A stretch of 64,000 bases of DNA from JACVRW01 sp963846505 (lineage in GTDB: Bacteria; Actinomycetota; Thermoleophilia; Solirubrobacterales; Thermoleophilaceae), in assembly GCA_963846505.1 (NCBI GenBank), contig CAWJWD010000004.1, positions 558,001 through 622,000 of the forward strand, read 5' to 3'. The position numbers and the translations under genes were made by a program. Positions 52,024 through 60,680 of the stretch are shown in pieces. Numbering within the stretch: position 1 is the stretch's first letter; each line of letters opens with the position of its first letter. The notes under the pieces are model-generated. The model was not told where the DNA came from, did no database searches, and worked only from the letters and a program-made list of their open reading frames with translations.

Positions 52024-53037
52024 TCAGGGTTGAGTGTTGGGGACGGCGCTCGGATCGGTGGTCGCGGGCGGTGTCACCGGCGTCGTCGGCGCGGCCTGCG
52101 GCGTGACGGGAGCGCCCGTCGCCGGATCGATCGCGACGCCCGTGGCGGGGTCGACCGTGGGCGTGCCCGGGAGCGTCGCGGTGGGGTCCGGAGTCGTCGG
52201 CTCGATCGGCAGCGGCGCCGCCTGGGCGGCCGGCGCCACCGGCTCGACGCTCGCCGCGCCGAGACCGCCCACGGCCGGGCGCGACGGCAGCCGCACGTCG
52301 ACGTAGGTAGCCCCCTGGGCGTCGCCGTCGGCGAGCACGCGGGCGGCGGCGATCCACTTCGCCCGGACACGACGCGAGTTGCCGAAGACGAGCTCCGGGC
52401 CGTCCTTCAGGTGGGCGACGAGGCCACGCTCGGTGTCGCGCGTGACGTCCTCCAGCCGCCGGCGCAGCGCCACCGGGGCGCCGCCCGCGACGCGGGCCGC
52501 GCCGAGCGCGATCGCACCGGCCAGGCGCGTGCCCTCGACGCCCTTGGCGTGCAGGGTCGGCAGCGAGCCGCCGGGCGAGACGCCGCGCAGCACGGTGCCG
52601 TCGCCGGCCACCGGCACGCGCGAGTCGCCCACGATCGCGATCGCCGCCGGGACGTGCTCGAGCACGCGGATGCGCAGCGTGTGCGGGAAGTCCGGGCTGA
52701 TCTCGAGCCCCCGTACGACCGGGTAGCCCTCGACCGCCTGCTCCAGCGCCGCACGATCGACGTCGAGCGTCGACATCGAGCGCGCGACCGAGGTCAGGGT
52801 CGTGCGCAGTCGTTCGGCGTCGGCGCTCGTGCCGCCCGTGATCTGCACGTGCTCGACCTTCACGAACGAGGAGTCGCGAAACCAGAACTGGTAGGCGACG
52901 ACCAGCGCGACGGCGAGCACCAGCAGGCCGACCAGCCAGCGCCCCGCATGCCGGGGCGGCGAAGGGACCGCCGGGACGCGCAGGCGGGCGAGCCGCCGCA
53001 TCCTGGGAGCCACCGTGCTCGCGAACGGCGGGGTCAT
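52024..53037 (-). CDS. ftsQ: Cell division protein FtsQ/DivIB
   Basis: A 337-residue bitopic protein: basic cytoplasmic start, transmembrane helix LVGLLVLAVALVVAYQFWF (about 36-54), then a POTRA domain (VKVEHVQITGGTSADAERLRTTL) and the FtsQ domain (GYPVVRGLEISPDFPHTLRIRVLEHVPAAI). A Pro/Thr/Ala-rich tail of about 90 residues ends it, longer than usual. ATG 53037 overlaps the murB stop in ATGA. Confidence 0.92.
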   Translation of the reverse strand: MTPPFASTVAPRMRRLARLRVPAVPSPPRHAGRWLVGLLVLAVALVVAYQFWFRDSSFVKVEHVQITGGTSADAERLRTTLTSVARSMSTLDVDRAALEQAVEGYPVVRGLEISPDFPHTLRIRVLEHVPAAIAIVGDSRVPVAGDGTVLRGVSPGGSLPTLHAKGVEGTRLAGAIALGAARVAGGAPVALRRRLEDVTRDTERGLVAHLKDGPELVFGNSRRVRAKWIAAARVLADGDAQGATYVDVRLPSRPAVGGLGAASVEPVAPAAQAAPLPIEPTTPDPTATLPGTPTVDPATGVAIDPATGAPVTPQAAPTTPVTPPATTDPSAVPNTQP

Positions 53038-53939
53038 GCCTCGTAGAGCCCGCTCACGTCGATCTCGCCGAGCAGCTGCACCTCGGGCTCGAGCGTCACC
53101 TCGAAGCGCTCGTACACGCGACGGCGGCCCTCGGCCATCAGCGCGATCACGTCGGCGGTGGTGGCCTCCCCCATGTTCTCGACGAAGTTCGCGTGCTTCT
53201 CGGAGAAGCGGGCGCCGCCGACGGTCAGCCCGCGGCAGCCGGCCTCGTCGAGCAGCACGCCCGCGCTGCGGCCCTGCGCGCGCGGGTCGTCGGGGTTCTT
53301 GAAGGTGGAGCCGAACGTCTTGATGCCGGACGGCTGCGCGGCGCGGCGCTGGGCGCGCATGTCGGCGAGGGTGGCCTTGACGCGCTCGGGCTCGTCCTCG
53401 CCGAGCGCGAACGAGGCGCGCGCGACCACCTCGTGCGGACCGAGGTTCGAGCGGCGGTAGGAGAAGCCGAGCTGCGACGGCTCGCGTCGTTCGCTGCCGT
53501 GCGGCGTCGCCAGCTCGACCCATTCGAGCACGCGCGAGAGGTCGCCGCCGTAGGCGTTGGCGTTCATCTTCACGGCGCCGCCGACGGTGCCGGGGATGTT
53601 GACGCCGAACTCGAGCCCCGAGAGGCCGGCGCGGGCGGCGCGGGCGGCCGCCTGCGGCAACCGGGCGCCACCGCCGCAGAGCAGGCGCGTGCCGTCCTGC
53701 TCGATCGTGGCGAGCGCGCCGTCCAACTTCAGCACGAGTCCTCGGAAGCCGTCATCCGCTATCAGCAGGTTCGAGCCCGATCCCACCACTCCTACCGCGA
53801 GCTCTTCGCGATCTGCCCAGGCCAACAGCTCGGCCAGCCGCTCCGGGCTGTCGGGACGGGCGAAGTAGTCGCCCGAGCCGCCGGTGCGGACGGTCGTGAG
53901 CCGCTCGAGCGGGTGGTCGCGCTGGACGCCGGCGGGCAC
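53034..53939 (-). CDS. murB: UDP-N-acetylenolpyruvoylglucosamine reductase
   Basis: FAD-dependent, 301 residues; completes UDP-MurNAc. Conserved parts are TTVRTGGSGDYF, VVGSGSNLLIADDGFRG, GVNIPGTVGGAVKMNANAYGGD, FSYRRSN, GSTFKNP and KHANFVENMG with the C-terminal Glu. It is the type I/II form with the usual C-terminal ETVRVYE-type segment given here as RRRVYERFEV. GTG 53939 lies within the long 3' extension of the murC frame (188-base overlap). Confidence 0.94.
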   Translation of the reverse strand: MPAGVQRDHPLERLTTVRTGGSGDYFARPDSPERLAELLAWADREELAVGVVGSGSNLLIADDGFRGLVLKLDGALATIEQDGTRLLCGGGARLPQAAARAARAGLSGLEFGVNIPGTVGGAVKMNANAYGGDLSRVLEWVELATPHGSERREPSQLGFSYRRSNLGPHEVVARASFALGEDEPERVKATLADMRAQRRAAQPSGIKTFGSTFKNPDDPRAQGRSAGVLLDEAGCRGLTVGGARFSEKHANFVENMGEATTADVIALMAEGRRRVYERFEVTLEPEVQLLGEIDVSGLYEA

Positions 53940-55281
53940 GACTCACGCGCGTCAGCCTCCGAGCGAGGTCGTCGACGTTCCCCGCTCCGAGCGTCAGCAG
54001 CAGGTCCCCCTCGCGCAACTCGCCGCGCAGCATCTGCTCGGCGTCCTCCAGCTCCGGCAGCCACCAGACCGGCCGGCCGGCCGCGGCGTCGGCGGCAGCC
54101 GCGGCGACCAGGCGACCGCTGACGCCGGGGAAGTCCTCGGCCCGCTCGCGCGCGGGGTAGATGCCGAGCACCACGACCAGGTCCGCGAGCGCGAGCGCCG
54201 CGCCGAACTCGCGCGCCAGCATGCGCGTGCGCGAGTAGAGGTGCGGCTGGAAGCAGGCGATCAGGCGCGCCGGCTCGTAGGTGCGGGCCGCCTCCAGCGT
54301 CGCGCGCACCTCGGTCGGGTGGTGGGCGTAGTCGTCGACCACCAGCGCCCCGGCCGCCGAGCGGCCGTGCTGCTCGAAGCGGCGACCAGCGCCGCTGAAG
54401 CTCGCCAGCGCCGGGGCGGCCTCGGCGTAGGCCACGCCGGCCGCACGACACGCCGCGAGCGCCGCCAGCGCGTTGAGCACGTTGTGTCGGCCGGGGACCG
54501 TCAGCTCGACCGTCACGCCGTCGAGCTCGAAGCGCGAGCCGCCGTGCTGCAGCTCGAGCCGCCGCGCGCTCACGTCGCCGGCGTCGATCCCGAACGTCTG
54601 CACGTCCGCCACGTCCAGCGCGGCCGCCGCCTCGACCGACGCGATCCGCTGTCCGGCGGGCTCGACGAACTCACGGAAGGCCGCCTCCAGCTCGGCCAGC
54701 GAGCCGTAGGTGGCGTGGTGGTCGAGCTCGACGTTGGTGACCACCGCGACGTCCCGCGCGAGCGCGAGGAACGAGCGATCGGACTCGTCGGCCTCGAGCA
54801 CCGTCCAGCCACCGTCGCCCCAGGCCGCGTTCGTGCCGGCCGAGCGCAGCTCGCCGCCGATCAGGAAGGCCGGCGCGCGGTCGCAGGCGAGCAGCACGTG
54901 GGCGATCATCGAGGCGGTCGTGGTCTTGCCGTGCGTGCCGGCGACCGCGATCGCCGGCTGCAGGCGCGAGACCTCGCCGAGCAGGTCGCTGCGGTGCAGC
55001 ACGGACGCCCCGGCGGCGCGAGCCGCAGCCAACTCGGGGTTGTCGGAGGGAATCGCGGTCGAGACCACGACCTCCGCCCCCGCGGCCAGGTTCTCGGCGG
55101 CGTGGCCGATGCGTGGCTCGATGCCGGCGGCGCGCAGGGGCACGCAGTAGGGAGAGTCGGCCTGGTCCGAGCCGGACACCGTCGCGCCGAGCGAGCGGGC
55201 GACGAGCGCGAGGCCGCTCATGCCAGCCCCGCCGATGCCGACGAAGTGCAGCGTCCTGCCCGCGAAGGGAGCTCCGGTCAC
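53752..55281 (-). CDS. murC: UDP-N-acetylmuramate--L-alanine ligase
   Basis: Adds L-Ala to UDP-MurNAc. VGIGGAGMSGLALVA near the start, the ATP site VAGTHGKTTTAS, DESDRSF, NVELDHHATYGS, GRHNVLNALAAL and DDYAHHPTEV are all present; the family normally ends soon after LTLGAGNVDDLARRL. Here the frame runs on for about 60 arginine-rich codons across the start of murB. A TGA one frame over lies just where a normal stop would be (53940s), so a base may be missing at the very end, or the true protein is shorter. Start GTG 55281. Confidence 0.9.
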   Translation of the reverse strand: MTGAPFAGRTLHFVGIGGAGMSGLALVARSLGATVSGSDQADSPYCVPLRAAGIEPRIGHAAENLAAGAEVVVSTAIPSDNPELAAARAAGASVLHRSDLLGEVSRLQPAIAVAGTHGKTTTASMIAHVLLACDRAPAFLIGGELRSAGTNAAWGDGGWTVLEADESDRSFLALARDVAVVTNVELDHHATYGSLAELEAAFREFVEPAGQRIASVEAAAALDVADVQTFGIDAGDVSARRLELQHGGSRFELDGVTVELTVPGRHNVLNALAALAACRAAGVAYAEAAPALASFSGAGRRFEQHGRSAAGALVVDDYAHHPTEVRATLEAARTYEPARLIACFQPHLYSRTRMLAREFGAALALADLVVVLGIYPARERAEDFPGVSGRLVAAAAADAAAGRPVWWLPELEDAEQMLRGELREGDLLLTLGAGNVDDLARRLTRVSRARRRPARPPARAAHDRPHRRLGRLLRPSRQPGAAGRAVGLGRSRRARGRSGGIGLEPADSG

Positions 55282-55352
55282 GCGCGAAACCGTAGTGCCG
55301 GCCCCGGCGCCATCCCGCTCTTAGGGCACAAATTCGACCCCGAAATCGATCC

Positions 55353-55372
55353 ATGTGCGCTCCTGCGCACGT
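55353..55372. promoter_or_regulatory. Imperfect inverted repeat before the BKACE gene
   Basis: ATGTGCGC-TCCT-GCGCACGT, 8-bp arms with one mismatch, ends 3 bases before ATG 55376. It could be an operator or a small mRNA hairpin at the start. Confidence 0.35.
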
Positions 55373-55375
55373 AAC

Positions 55376-56101
55376 ATGTCTCGAGTGCTCATCCAGGCCT
55401 GTCTCAACGGGGCCCGGAGGCGGGGAGAGCACCCGTCCCTGCCCCTGCTCCTAGACGAGCTCATCCGTGACGCCCGTGCCTGCGCGCGCGTCGGGGCCAC
55501 GTGTCTCCACGTGCACCCGCGCGACGGCTCGGGCAAGGAGACGCTCGACCCCGGGCTGGTCGACACCGCGGTCGGCGCGATGCGGGCGGGCGCGAGCCTG
55601 CCGGTCGGCGTCAGCACCGGTGCCTGGATCGAGCCCGACCCCGAGCGGCGGGCAGCGCTGGTCGCACAATGGAAGGGGCCCGACTACGCCTCGCTCAACC
55701 TCTACGAGGAGGGCTACGAAGCCGTCGCCTGGGCGCTGCTCGACGCCGGGATCGGCATCGAGGCCGGGATCGAGACCGAGGCGGACGTCGAGCGGCTGGC
55801 TGTCAGCGGCCTCGGCAGCCGCGTGCTGCGGGTACTGGTGGAGGTCGTCGACGAGGACCCCGGTGCCGCGACGACCCACGCCCTCGCCCTCGACCGGGCG
55901 CTGGACGCCGTGGGCGTCGAGGCCCCGCGCCTGCACCACGGCAGCGGCGACGCCACCTGGGCGGTGATCGCCCAGGCCAGCCAGCTCGGCAGAGACCTGC
56001 GCGTCGGCCTCGAGGACGTGCTCACGCTGCCCAACGGCGACCTCGCGCCGGACAACGCGGCGCTCGTCGGCGCCGCGGCGGCAGTCCGCCAAGCGGCCTA
56101 G
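55376..56101 (+). CDS. BKACE family (DUF849) 3-keto-5-aminohexanoate cleavage-like enzyme
   Basis: A 241-residue zinc-dependent TIM-barrel enzyme. The family signature is HVHPRDGSGKETLD; VSTGAWIEPDPERR, LNLYEEG, EAGIETEADVERL, LHHGSGDATW and VGLEDVLTLPNGDLAPDN follow in order. BKACE enzymes cleave beta-keto acids with acetyl-CoA; the exact substrate is unknown. It is about 40 residues shorter than typical members. It stands alone on the plus strand between murG and murC and interrupts the cell-wall cluster. Confidence 0.88.
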   Translation: MSRVLIQACLNGARRRGEHPSLPLLLDELIRDARACARVGATCLHVHPRDGSGKETLDPGLVDTAVGAMRAGASLPVGVSTGAWIEPDPERRAALVAQWKGPDYASLNLYEEGYEAVAWALLDAGIGIEAGIETEADVERLAVSGLGSRVLRVLVEVVDEDPGAATTHALALDRALDAVGVEAPRLHHGSGDATWAVIAQASQLGRDLRVGLEDVLTLPNGDLAPDNAALVGAAAAVRQAA

Positions 56102-56105
56102 CCGC

Positions 56106-57179
56106 TCAGCCCTCGACGAGCGCGAGGAGCTCGTCCGCGATCCGCTGCGCGGCGTCCGGCCGAGCCGCCGCCCGGGCGGCGTTGGCCATCTCGGCCATGC
56201 GCTGCGGAGCGGCGAGCAGCGATCCGATCTCGCGCGCGAGGCGAGGGCCGTCGAGCTCGTCGTCGGGAACGACGACCGCGGCGCCGGCGGCCTCCATGTA
56301 GCGGGCGTTGGCGGTCTGGTGGTCGGCCGTGGCGTGCGGGTAGGGCACCAGCAGCGAGGGCAGGCCGACCGCCGCGACCTCGAGCACCGACCCGCCGGCC
56401 CGGGCGGCCACGAGGTCGGCCGCGGCGAGCGCCTCGGCGAAGGGGTCGATGTACTCCTCGAGCCGGTAGTGCGACGGGGAACCGAGCTCGTCGAGGCGCG
56501 CGCGCAGCTCTGGATGGTCGCGCCGTCCGCACGCGTGCAGGACGAAGCAGGGCGCGACGGCGCCGAAGGCGTCGATGGCGGCGTGGTTGAGCCGGCGCGC
56601 CCCGAGCGAGCCGCCGAAGATCAGCAGGCACTGCCGATCGGCGGGTATGCCGAAGCGCTCGCGGGCAGCGTCGCGGTCGACCTGGCCGGTGCCGGCGGGC
56701 AGCGCCCGGCCGCTGACGACGTAGCGCTCGCCCGTGCGGCCCTCGAGCGGAAAGGCGAGGAACACCCGGCGAGCCAGCGGCGCGAGCGCCCGGTTGGCGA
56801 CGCCGAGGTGGCTGTCGGCCTCGGTCAGCGCCAACGGCAGGCCGAGCGAGCGAGCGGCGAGCCCGACCGGTCCCGCGACGTAGCCGCCGCCGCCGAGCAC
56901 CGCGTCCGCGCCCACCCGCCGCAACAGGCGCCGGGCGGCGACGGTGGCGCGCGCGGCGAGCACCAGGGCGCGCAGGGCGCGCAGCGGGTTGCGACGGTCG
57001 ATGCCGACGATCTTCAACGAGTGGAACGGGTAGCCGGCGGCCGGCACCAGCTCCGCCTCGGCCCGCTCGCCGCCGACGAACTCGACCTCCGCCCCACGCT
57101 CGCGCAGGGCGTCGGCGATCGCCAAGGCCGGTACCACGTGACCGGCGGTCCCGCCCGCGGCGATCACGACCTTGGGCAT
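56106..57179 (-). CDS. murG: UDP-GlcNAc:lipid I N-acetylglucosaminyltransferase
   Basis: GT28 glycosyltransferase, 357 residues, peripheral on the inner face of the membrane; makes lipid II. The N-terminal GGTAGHVVPALAIADAL, GGGGYVAGPVGLAA, and the C-terminal GGSLGARRLN, ARAGGSVLEVAAVGLPSLLVPYPHATADHQTANA fit MurG. ATG 57179 is 4 bases from the ftsW stop. Its end faces the BKACE gene. Confidence 0.95.
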   Translation of the reverse strand: MPKVVIAAGGTAGHVVPALAIADALRERGAEVEFVGGERAEAELVPAAGYPFHSLKIVGIDRRNPLRALRALVLAARATVAARRLLRRVGADAVLGGGGYVAGPVGLAARSLGLPLALTEADSHLGVANRALAPLARRVFLAFPLEGRTGERYVVSGRALPAGTGQVDRDAARERFGIPADRQCLLIFGGSLGARRLNHAAIDAFGAVAPCFVLHACGRRDHPELRARLDELGSPSHYRLEEYIDPFAEALAAADLVAARAGGSVLEVAAVGLPSLLVPYPHATADHQTANARYMEAAGAAVVVPDDELDGPRLAREIGSLLAAPQRMAEMANAARAAARPDAAQRIADELLALVEG

Positions 57180-57183
57180 CGAC

Positions 57184-58425
57184 TCACCGCCCGCGGTTGG
57201 CCGCCCGTCGCGCCGAACGCTCGGCGGCGCTGGGCTGGCGCTGCTTCTTGGCGCCGCCCTCGATCGCGCGCAGCGGCGGGCGCTGGGCGCGTACCGCCCT
57301 GCCACCCGTGGCGGCCACATTCAACAGCACGCCCATCCCACCGAGCATCAGCACGAGGTTGGTGCCGCCATAGGAGAGCAGCGGCAGCGGCACGCCGGTC
57401 AGCGGCGCCATGCCGAGCACCGCGAACAGGTTGAGCGTCGCCTGCGACAGGATCAGCGAGGTCATGCCCGCCGCGACGAGCTTCGAGTAGAGGTTGCCGG
57501 CCGTCTTGGCGGCCCGCAGGCCGGCGTAGGCGATCAGCGCGTAGAGCGCCACGACGCCGAAGAGGCCGAACAGGCCGAGCTCCTCGCCGATGATCGCCAG
57601 GATCATGTCCGTGTGCGCCTCGGGCAGGTAGAAGATCTTCTGCACCGACTCCCCCAGCCCGACGCCGAAGAAGCCGCCCGAGCCGATCGCCGTCAACGCC
57701 TGGACGGCCTGGAAGCCGGTGTCGCCGGCGTCGGCGAAGGGGTCGAGGAAGGCGGTCAGCCGCTCGCGGCGGTAGGGCTCGGCGATCGCCAGGATCAGCG
57801 TCAGGAAGGCGAGCGTGCCGGCGATCAGGCCGAGGTTGCGCATCGGCACGCCGGCGGCGATCAGCAGCATGCCGATCGCGAAGCAGATCACCAGCGCGGT
57901 GCCCATGTCCGGCTGCTTGAGCAGCAACAGGCAGGCCGCCCCGACGACGATCAGCAGCGGCTTGACCAGGCCGCTCATCGTCTTGGTCGCTCGTGGGCGC
58001 GCAGCCAGCACCTGGGCGGCGTAGAGCACCAGCGCCAGCTTCAGCATCTCCGAGGGCTGGAAGGTGAGGAAGCCCGAGCCGATCCAGCGCGTGGCGCCGT
58101 TGACCGTGATGCCGATCCCCGGCAGCGTCACCGCGATGCAGAGCACGAACGAGCCGATCAGCAACAGCGGCGTCAGGCCCTTGACGACCTTCAATCCCTG
58201 GCGCGAGATCACGTGCATCGCGACCAGGCCGATGACGCCGAAGATGACGTAGCGCTTCAGGTAGTAGGCGGGGTCCCCCGTGCCGTCCAGCAGCGATTCG
58301 GCCGAGCTCGCCGAGTAGACCATGACCGCGCCGAAGGCCAGCAGGCAGAGCGTGGCGGTGTAGAGGATCGAGTACTCGATCGGTCGCTTGACCGGCGCCT
58401 TCCGGCCCTTGCCGCGCTTCGCCAT
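57184..58425 (-). CDS. ftsW: Lipid II polymerase FtsW (SEDS family)
   Basis: Septal peptidoglycan glycosyltransferase, 413 residues, about ten membrane helices. SEDS motifs seen: FQPSEMLKLALVLYAA, LKQPDMGTALVI, GIGITVNGATRWIG, AHTDMILAIIGEELGLFG and LPLLSYGGTNLV. A basic tail (KKQRQPSAAERSARRAANRGR region) lies in the cytoplasm. ATG 58425. No FtsI/PBP partner is encoded in this window. Confidence 0.95.
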   Translation of the reverse strand: MAKRGKGRKAPVKRPIEYSILYTATLCLLAFGAVMVYSASSAESLLDGTGDPAYYLKRYVIFGVIGLVAMHVISRQGLKVVKGLTPLLLIGSFVLCIAVTLPGIGITVNGATRWIGSGFLTFQPSEMLKLALVLYAAQVLAARPRATKTMSGLVKPLLIVVGAACLLLLKQPDMGTALVICFAIGMLLIAAGVPMRNLGLIAGTLAFLTLILAIAEPYRRERLTAFLDPFADAGDTGFQAVQALTAIGSGGFFGVGLGESVQKIFYLPEAHTDMILAIIGEELGLFGLFGVVALYALIAYAGLRAAKTAGNLYSKLVAAGMTSLILSQATLNLFAVLGMAPLTGVPLPLLSYGGTNLVLMLGGMGVLLNVAATGGRAVRAQRPPLRAIEGGAKKQRQPSAAERSARRAANRGR

Positions 58426-58455
58426 CCGGGCGTCCTTCGACGCCGATGGGCGAAA

Positions 58456-59703
58456 TCATGCAGGCGGAAGGAGCGAGCGAAAATGGTCGCCGCGCTGCTC
58501 GTAGTCGCGGTACTGGTCGTAGCTCGCGCAGGCCGGGGAGAGCAGCACCACGTCGCCGGCCTCGGCGGCCGCCGAGGCGGCCGCGACGGCGGTCTCGAGA
58601 TCGCCGCAGCGATGGAGCGGCACGGTGCCCGCGAGGTCGGCTTCGAGCCGGTCGGCCGCGGTCCCGATCAGGTAGGCGGCGCGGCAATGCGAGGCGACCG
58701 CGTCACGCAGGCCGGTGAAGCCCCCGCCCTTGAGGCTGCCGCCGAGGATCACGTGCACGCCGCCGTCGAAGGCCTCGATCCCGCGCTCGGCCGCGTCGAC
58801 GTTGGTGGCCTTGGAGTCGTTGACGTAGAGCACGCCGTCGACGCTGCCGACCTCCTCCAGCCGGTGCGGTACGCCTGGGAACGTGCGCAGCGCCTCGGCA
58901 ACCGCCTCCGCCGGCAGACCCGCAGCGAGCGCCGCGGCCGACGCGCCCAGCGCGTTCTCGAGGTTGTGCGCCCCGCGCAGGCGGACGTCCTCGGCGGGCA
59001 GCGGCAGCGCCCCTCGGTCGCCGAACACGATCTTCCGGGCCTCTCCCGGCGGCTGCACGGAAACAGGGACGACCGCTACCTGCTCCGCGGTCTGGTGCGC
59101 GAACAGCCGCAGCTTCGCCTCCCGGTAGGCCTCCACGCTCCCGTGCCGGTCGAGGTGGTCCTCGGTCAGGTTCAGCAGCAGCCCCACCTCGGGCGCGAAG
59201 GCGGTGGCGTCCTCCAGCTGGAAGCTCGAGCATTCGCACACCACCGTCGCCGCCGGATCGAGCGTGCCGACCAGCGACGACAGCGGCGTGCCGACGTTGC
59301 CCGCCACCGCCACCGGCACGCCGGCCGCGCGGTGCATCGCGGCGAGCAGCTCGGTCGTGGTCGTCTTCCCGTTCGTGCCGGTGACCGCGACGAAGCGGTT
59401 GCCGCCCAGCAGCCGCCAGGCCAGCTCCAGCTCGCCGTGCACGGGGATGCCCCGCTCGAGCGCCGCCGCGATCACGGGCGCCTCGCAGGGCACGCCCGGG
59501 CTCTTGACCACGCAGGCCGCCTCGTCGAGCAGCGCCACGCCGTCGCTGCCGAGCAGGGCCTCGACGCCCTCGGGCACCTCGGCCGGCTCGCCGCTGTCGG
59601 TCGCCAGCACGCGCCCGTGCGGCTGCAGCATCCGCGCCGCGGCCACGCCCGAGCGCGCGAGCCCGACGACCAGGTACGGGCCGCCCGGCAGCGGCGGCCT
59701 CAT
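58456..59703 (-). CDS. murD: UDP-N-acetylmuramoylalanine--D-glutamate ligase
   Basis: Adds D-Glu, 415 residues. GLARSGVAAARML near the start, ATP site VTGTNGKTTTTELL, ECSSFQLED, NLTEDHLDRHGS, RGAHNLENALGA, VLYVNDSKATNVDA and GGSLKGG mark MurD. ATG 59703 overlaps the mraY stop in ATGA, and 30 bases separate it from ftsW. Confidence 0.96.
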   Translation of the reverse strand: MRPPLPGGPYLVVGLARSGVAAARMLQPHGRVLATDSGEPAEVPEGVEALLGSDGVALLDEAACVVKSPGVPCEAPVIAAALERGIPVHGELELAWRLLGGNRFVAVTGTNGKTTTTELLAAMHRAAGVPVAVAGNVGTPLSSLVGTLDPAATVVCECSSFQLEDATAFAPEVGLLLNLTEDHLDRHGSVEAYREAKLRLFAHQTAEQVAVVPVSVQPPGEARKIVFGDRGALPLPAEDVRLRGAHNLENALGASAAALAAGLPAEAVAEALRTFPGVPHRLEEVGSVDGVLYVNDSKATNVDAAERGIEAFDGGVHVILGGSLKGGGFTGLRDAVASHCRAAYLIGTAADRLEADLAGTVPLHRCGDLETAVAAASAAAEAGDVVLLSPACASYDQYRDYEQRGDHFRSLLPPA

Positions 59704-60677
59704 GTGATCGACGCTTGGTAGAGCGTGAAGCCGATCGCCGCGCAGATCGTCGCCACGATCCAGAAGCGCAGGATGATCTTCGTCTCCGACCAGCCCAGCA
59801 ACTCGAAGTGGTGGTGGATCGGCGCCATCAGGAAGACCCGCTTGCGAAAGCGCTGGAAGGCGATCACCTGGATCAGCACCGAGAGCGCCTCGATCACGAA
59901 GATGCCGCCGATCAGGATCAGCAGCACCTCGGTCTTCGTCAGGACGGCCAGCGCCGCGATCGCGCCGCCCAACCCGAGCGAGCCGGTGTCTCCCATGAAC
60001 ACCGACGCCGGAAACGAGTTGAACCACAGGAAGCCGACGCAGGCCCCCACCAGGCAGGCGCACAGCAGCGCCAGGTCCTCCTGGCCCGAGGTGATGAACG
60101 TCATCGCCGTGAAGGTGAGGAAGACGATCGCCGAACAGCCGGCGGCGAGGCCGTCGAGACCGTCGGTGAGGTTGACGCCGTTGGTCGCGCCGGCCAGCAC
60201 GAGGAAGATCAGCACCGGGTAGAGCAGCCCGAGGTCCTGGACGGTGTAGTCGACGATCCGCAGCCGCAGGCTGTCCTCGAGGCCGACGTACTCGGTCACG
60301 AAGATCCACAGCAGGATCGCCGTGGCCGCCTGCACCAGCAGCTTGTAGCGCCCCGAGACGCCGAGCGAGCGGCGCCGGCGCAGCTTGGTCCAGTCGTCGG
60401 CGAACCCGAGGGCGGCCATCAGCAGCGCCGTGGCGAGCACGGCGACGCTGGCGGCGCGGTACTCGGTCAGGATCAGGAACGGCACGCAGACGGCCAGGAA
60501 GATCGCCAGGCCGCCCATCGTCGGCGTTCCCGCCTTGCCGTGATGGGCCTCCGGCCCCTCCTCGCGGATGTGCTGGCCGAACTCCCGCTCGCGCAGGAAC
60601 GTGATGAAGCGCGGCCCCACGAACATGCAGATGAGCAGGGAGCCCATGCCCCCGATCAGGATCTCGCCCAGCATCAT
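59700..60677 (-). CDS. mraY: Phospho-N-acetylmuramoyl-pentapeptide transferase
   Basis: Makes lipid I on undecaprenyl phosphate; 325 residues, ten helices. HHGKAGTPTMGGLAI, FADDWTKL (the aspartate pair), NLTDGLDGLAAG, WFNSFPASVFMGDTGSLGLGG and MAPIHHHFELLGWSE are standard. ATG 60677 follows the murF stop by 3 bases. Confidence 0.97.
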   Translation of the reverse strand: MMLGEILIGGMGSLLICMFVGPRFITFLREREFGQHIREEGPEAHHGKAGTPTMGGLAIFLAVCVPFLILTEYRAASVAVLATALLMAALGFADDWTKLRRRRSLGVSGRYKLLVQAATAILLWIFVTEYVGLEDSLRLRIVDYTVQDLGLLYPVLIFLVLAGATNGVNLTDGLDGLAAGCSAIVFLTFTAMTFITSGQEDLALLCACLVGACVGFLWFNSFPASVFMGDTGSLGLGGAIAALAVLTKTEVLLILIGGIFVIEALSVLIQVIAFQRFRKRVFLMAPIHHHFELLGWSETKIILRFWIVATICAAIGFTLYQASIT

Positions 60678-60680
60678 GGT

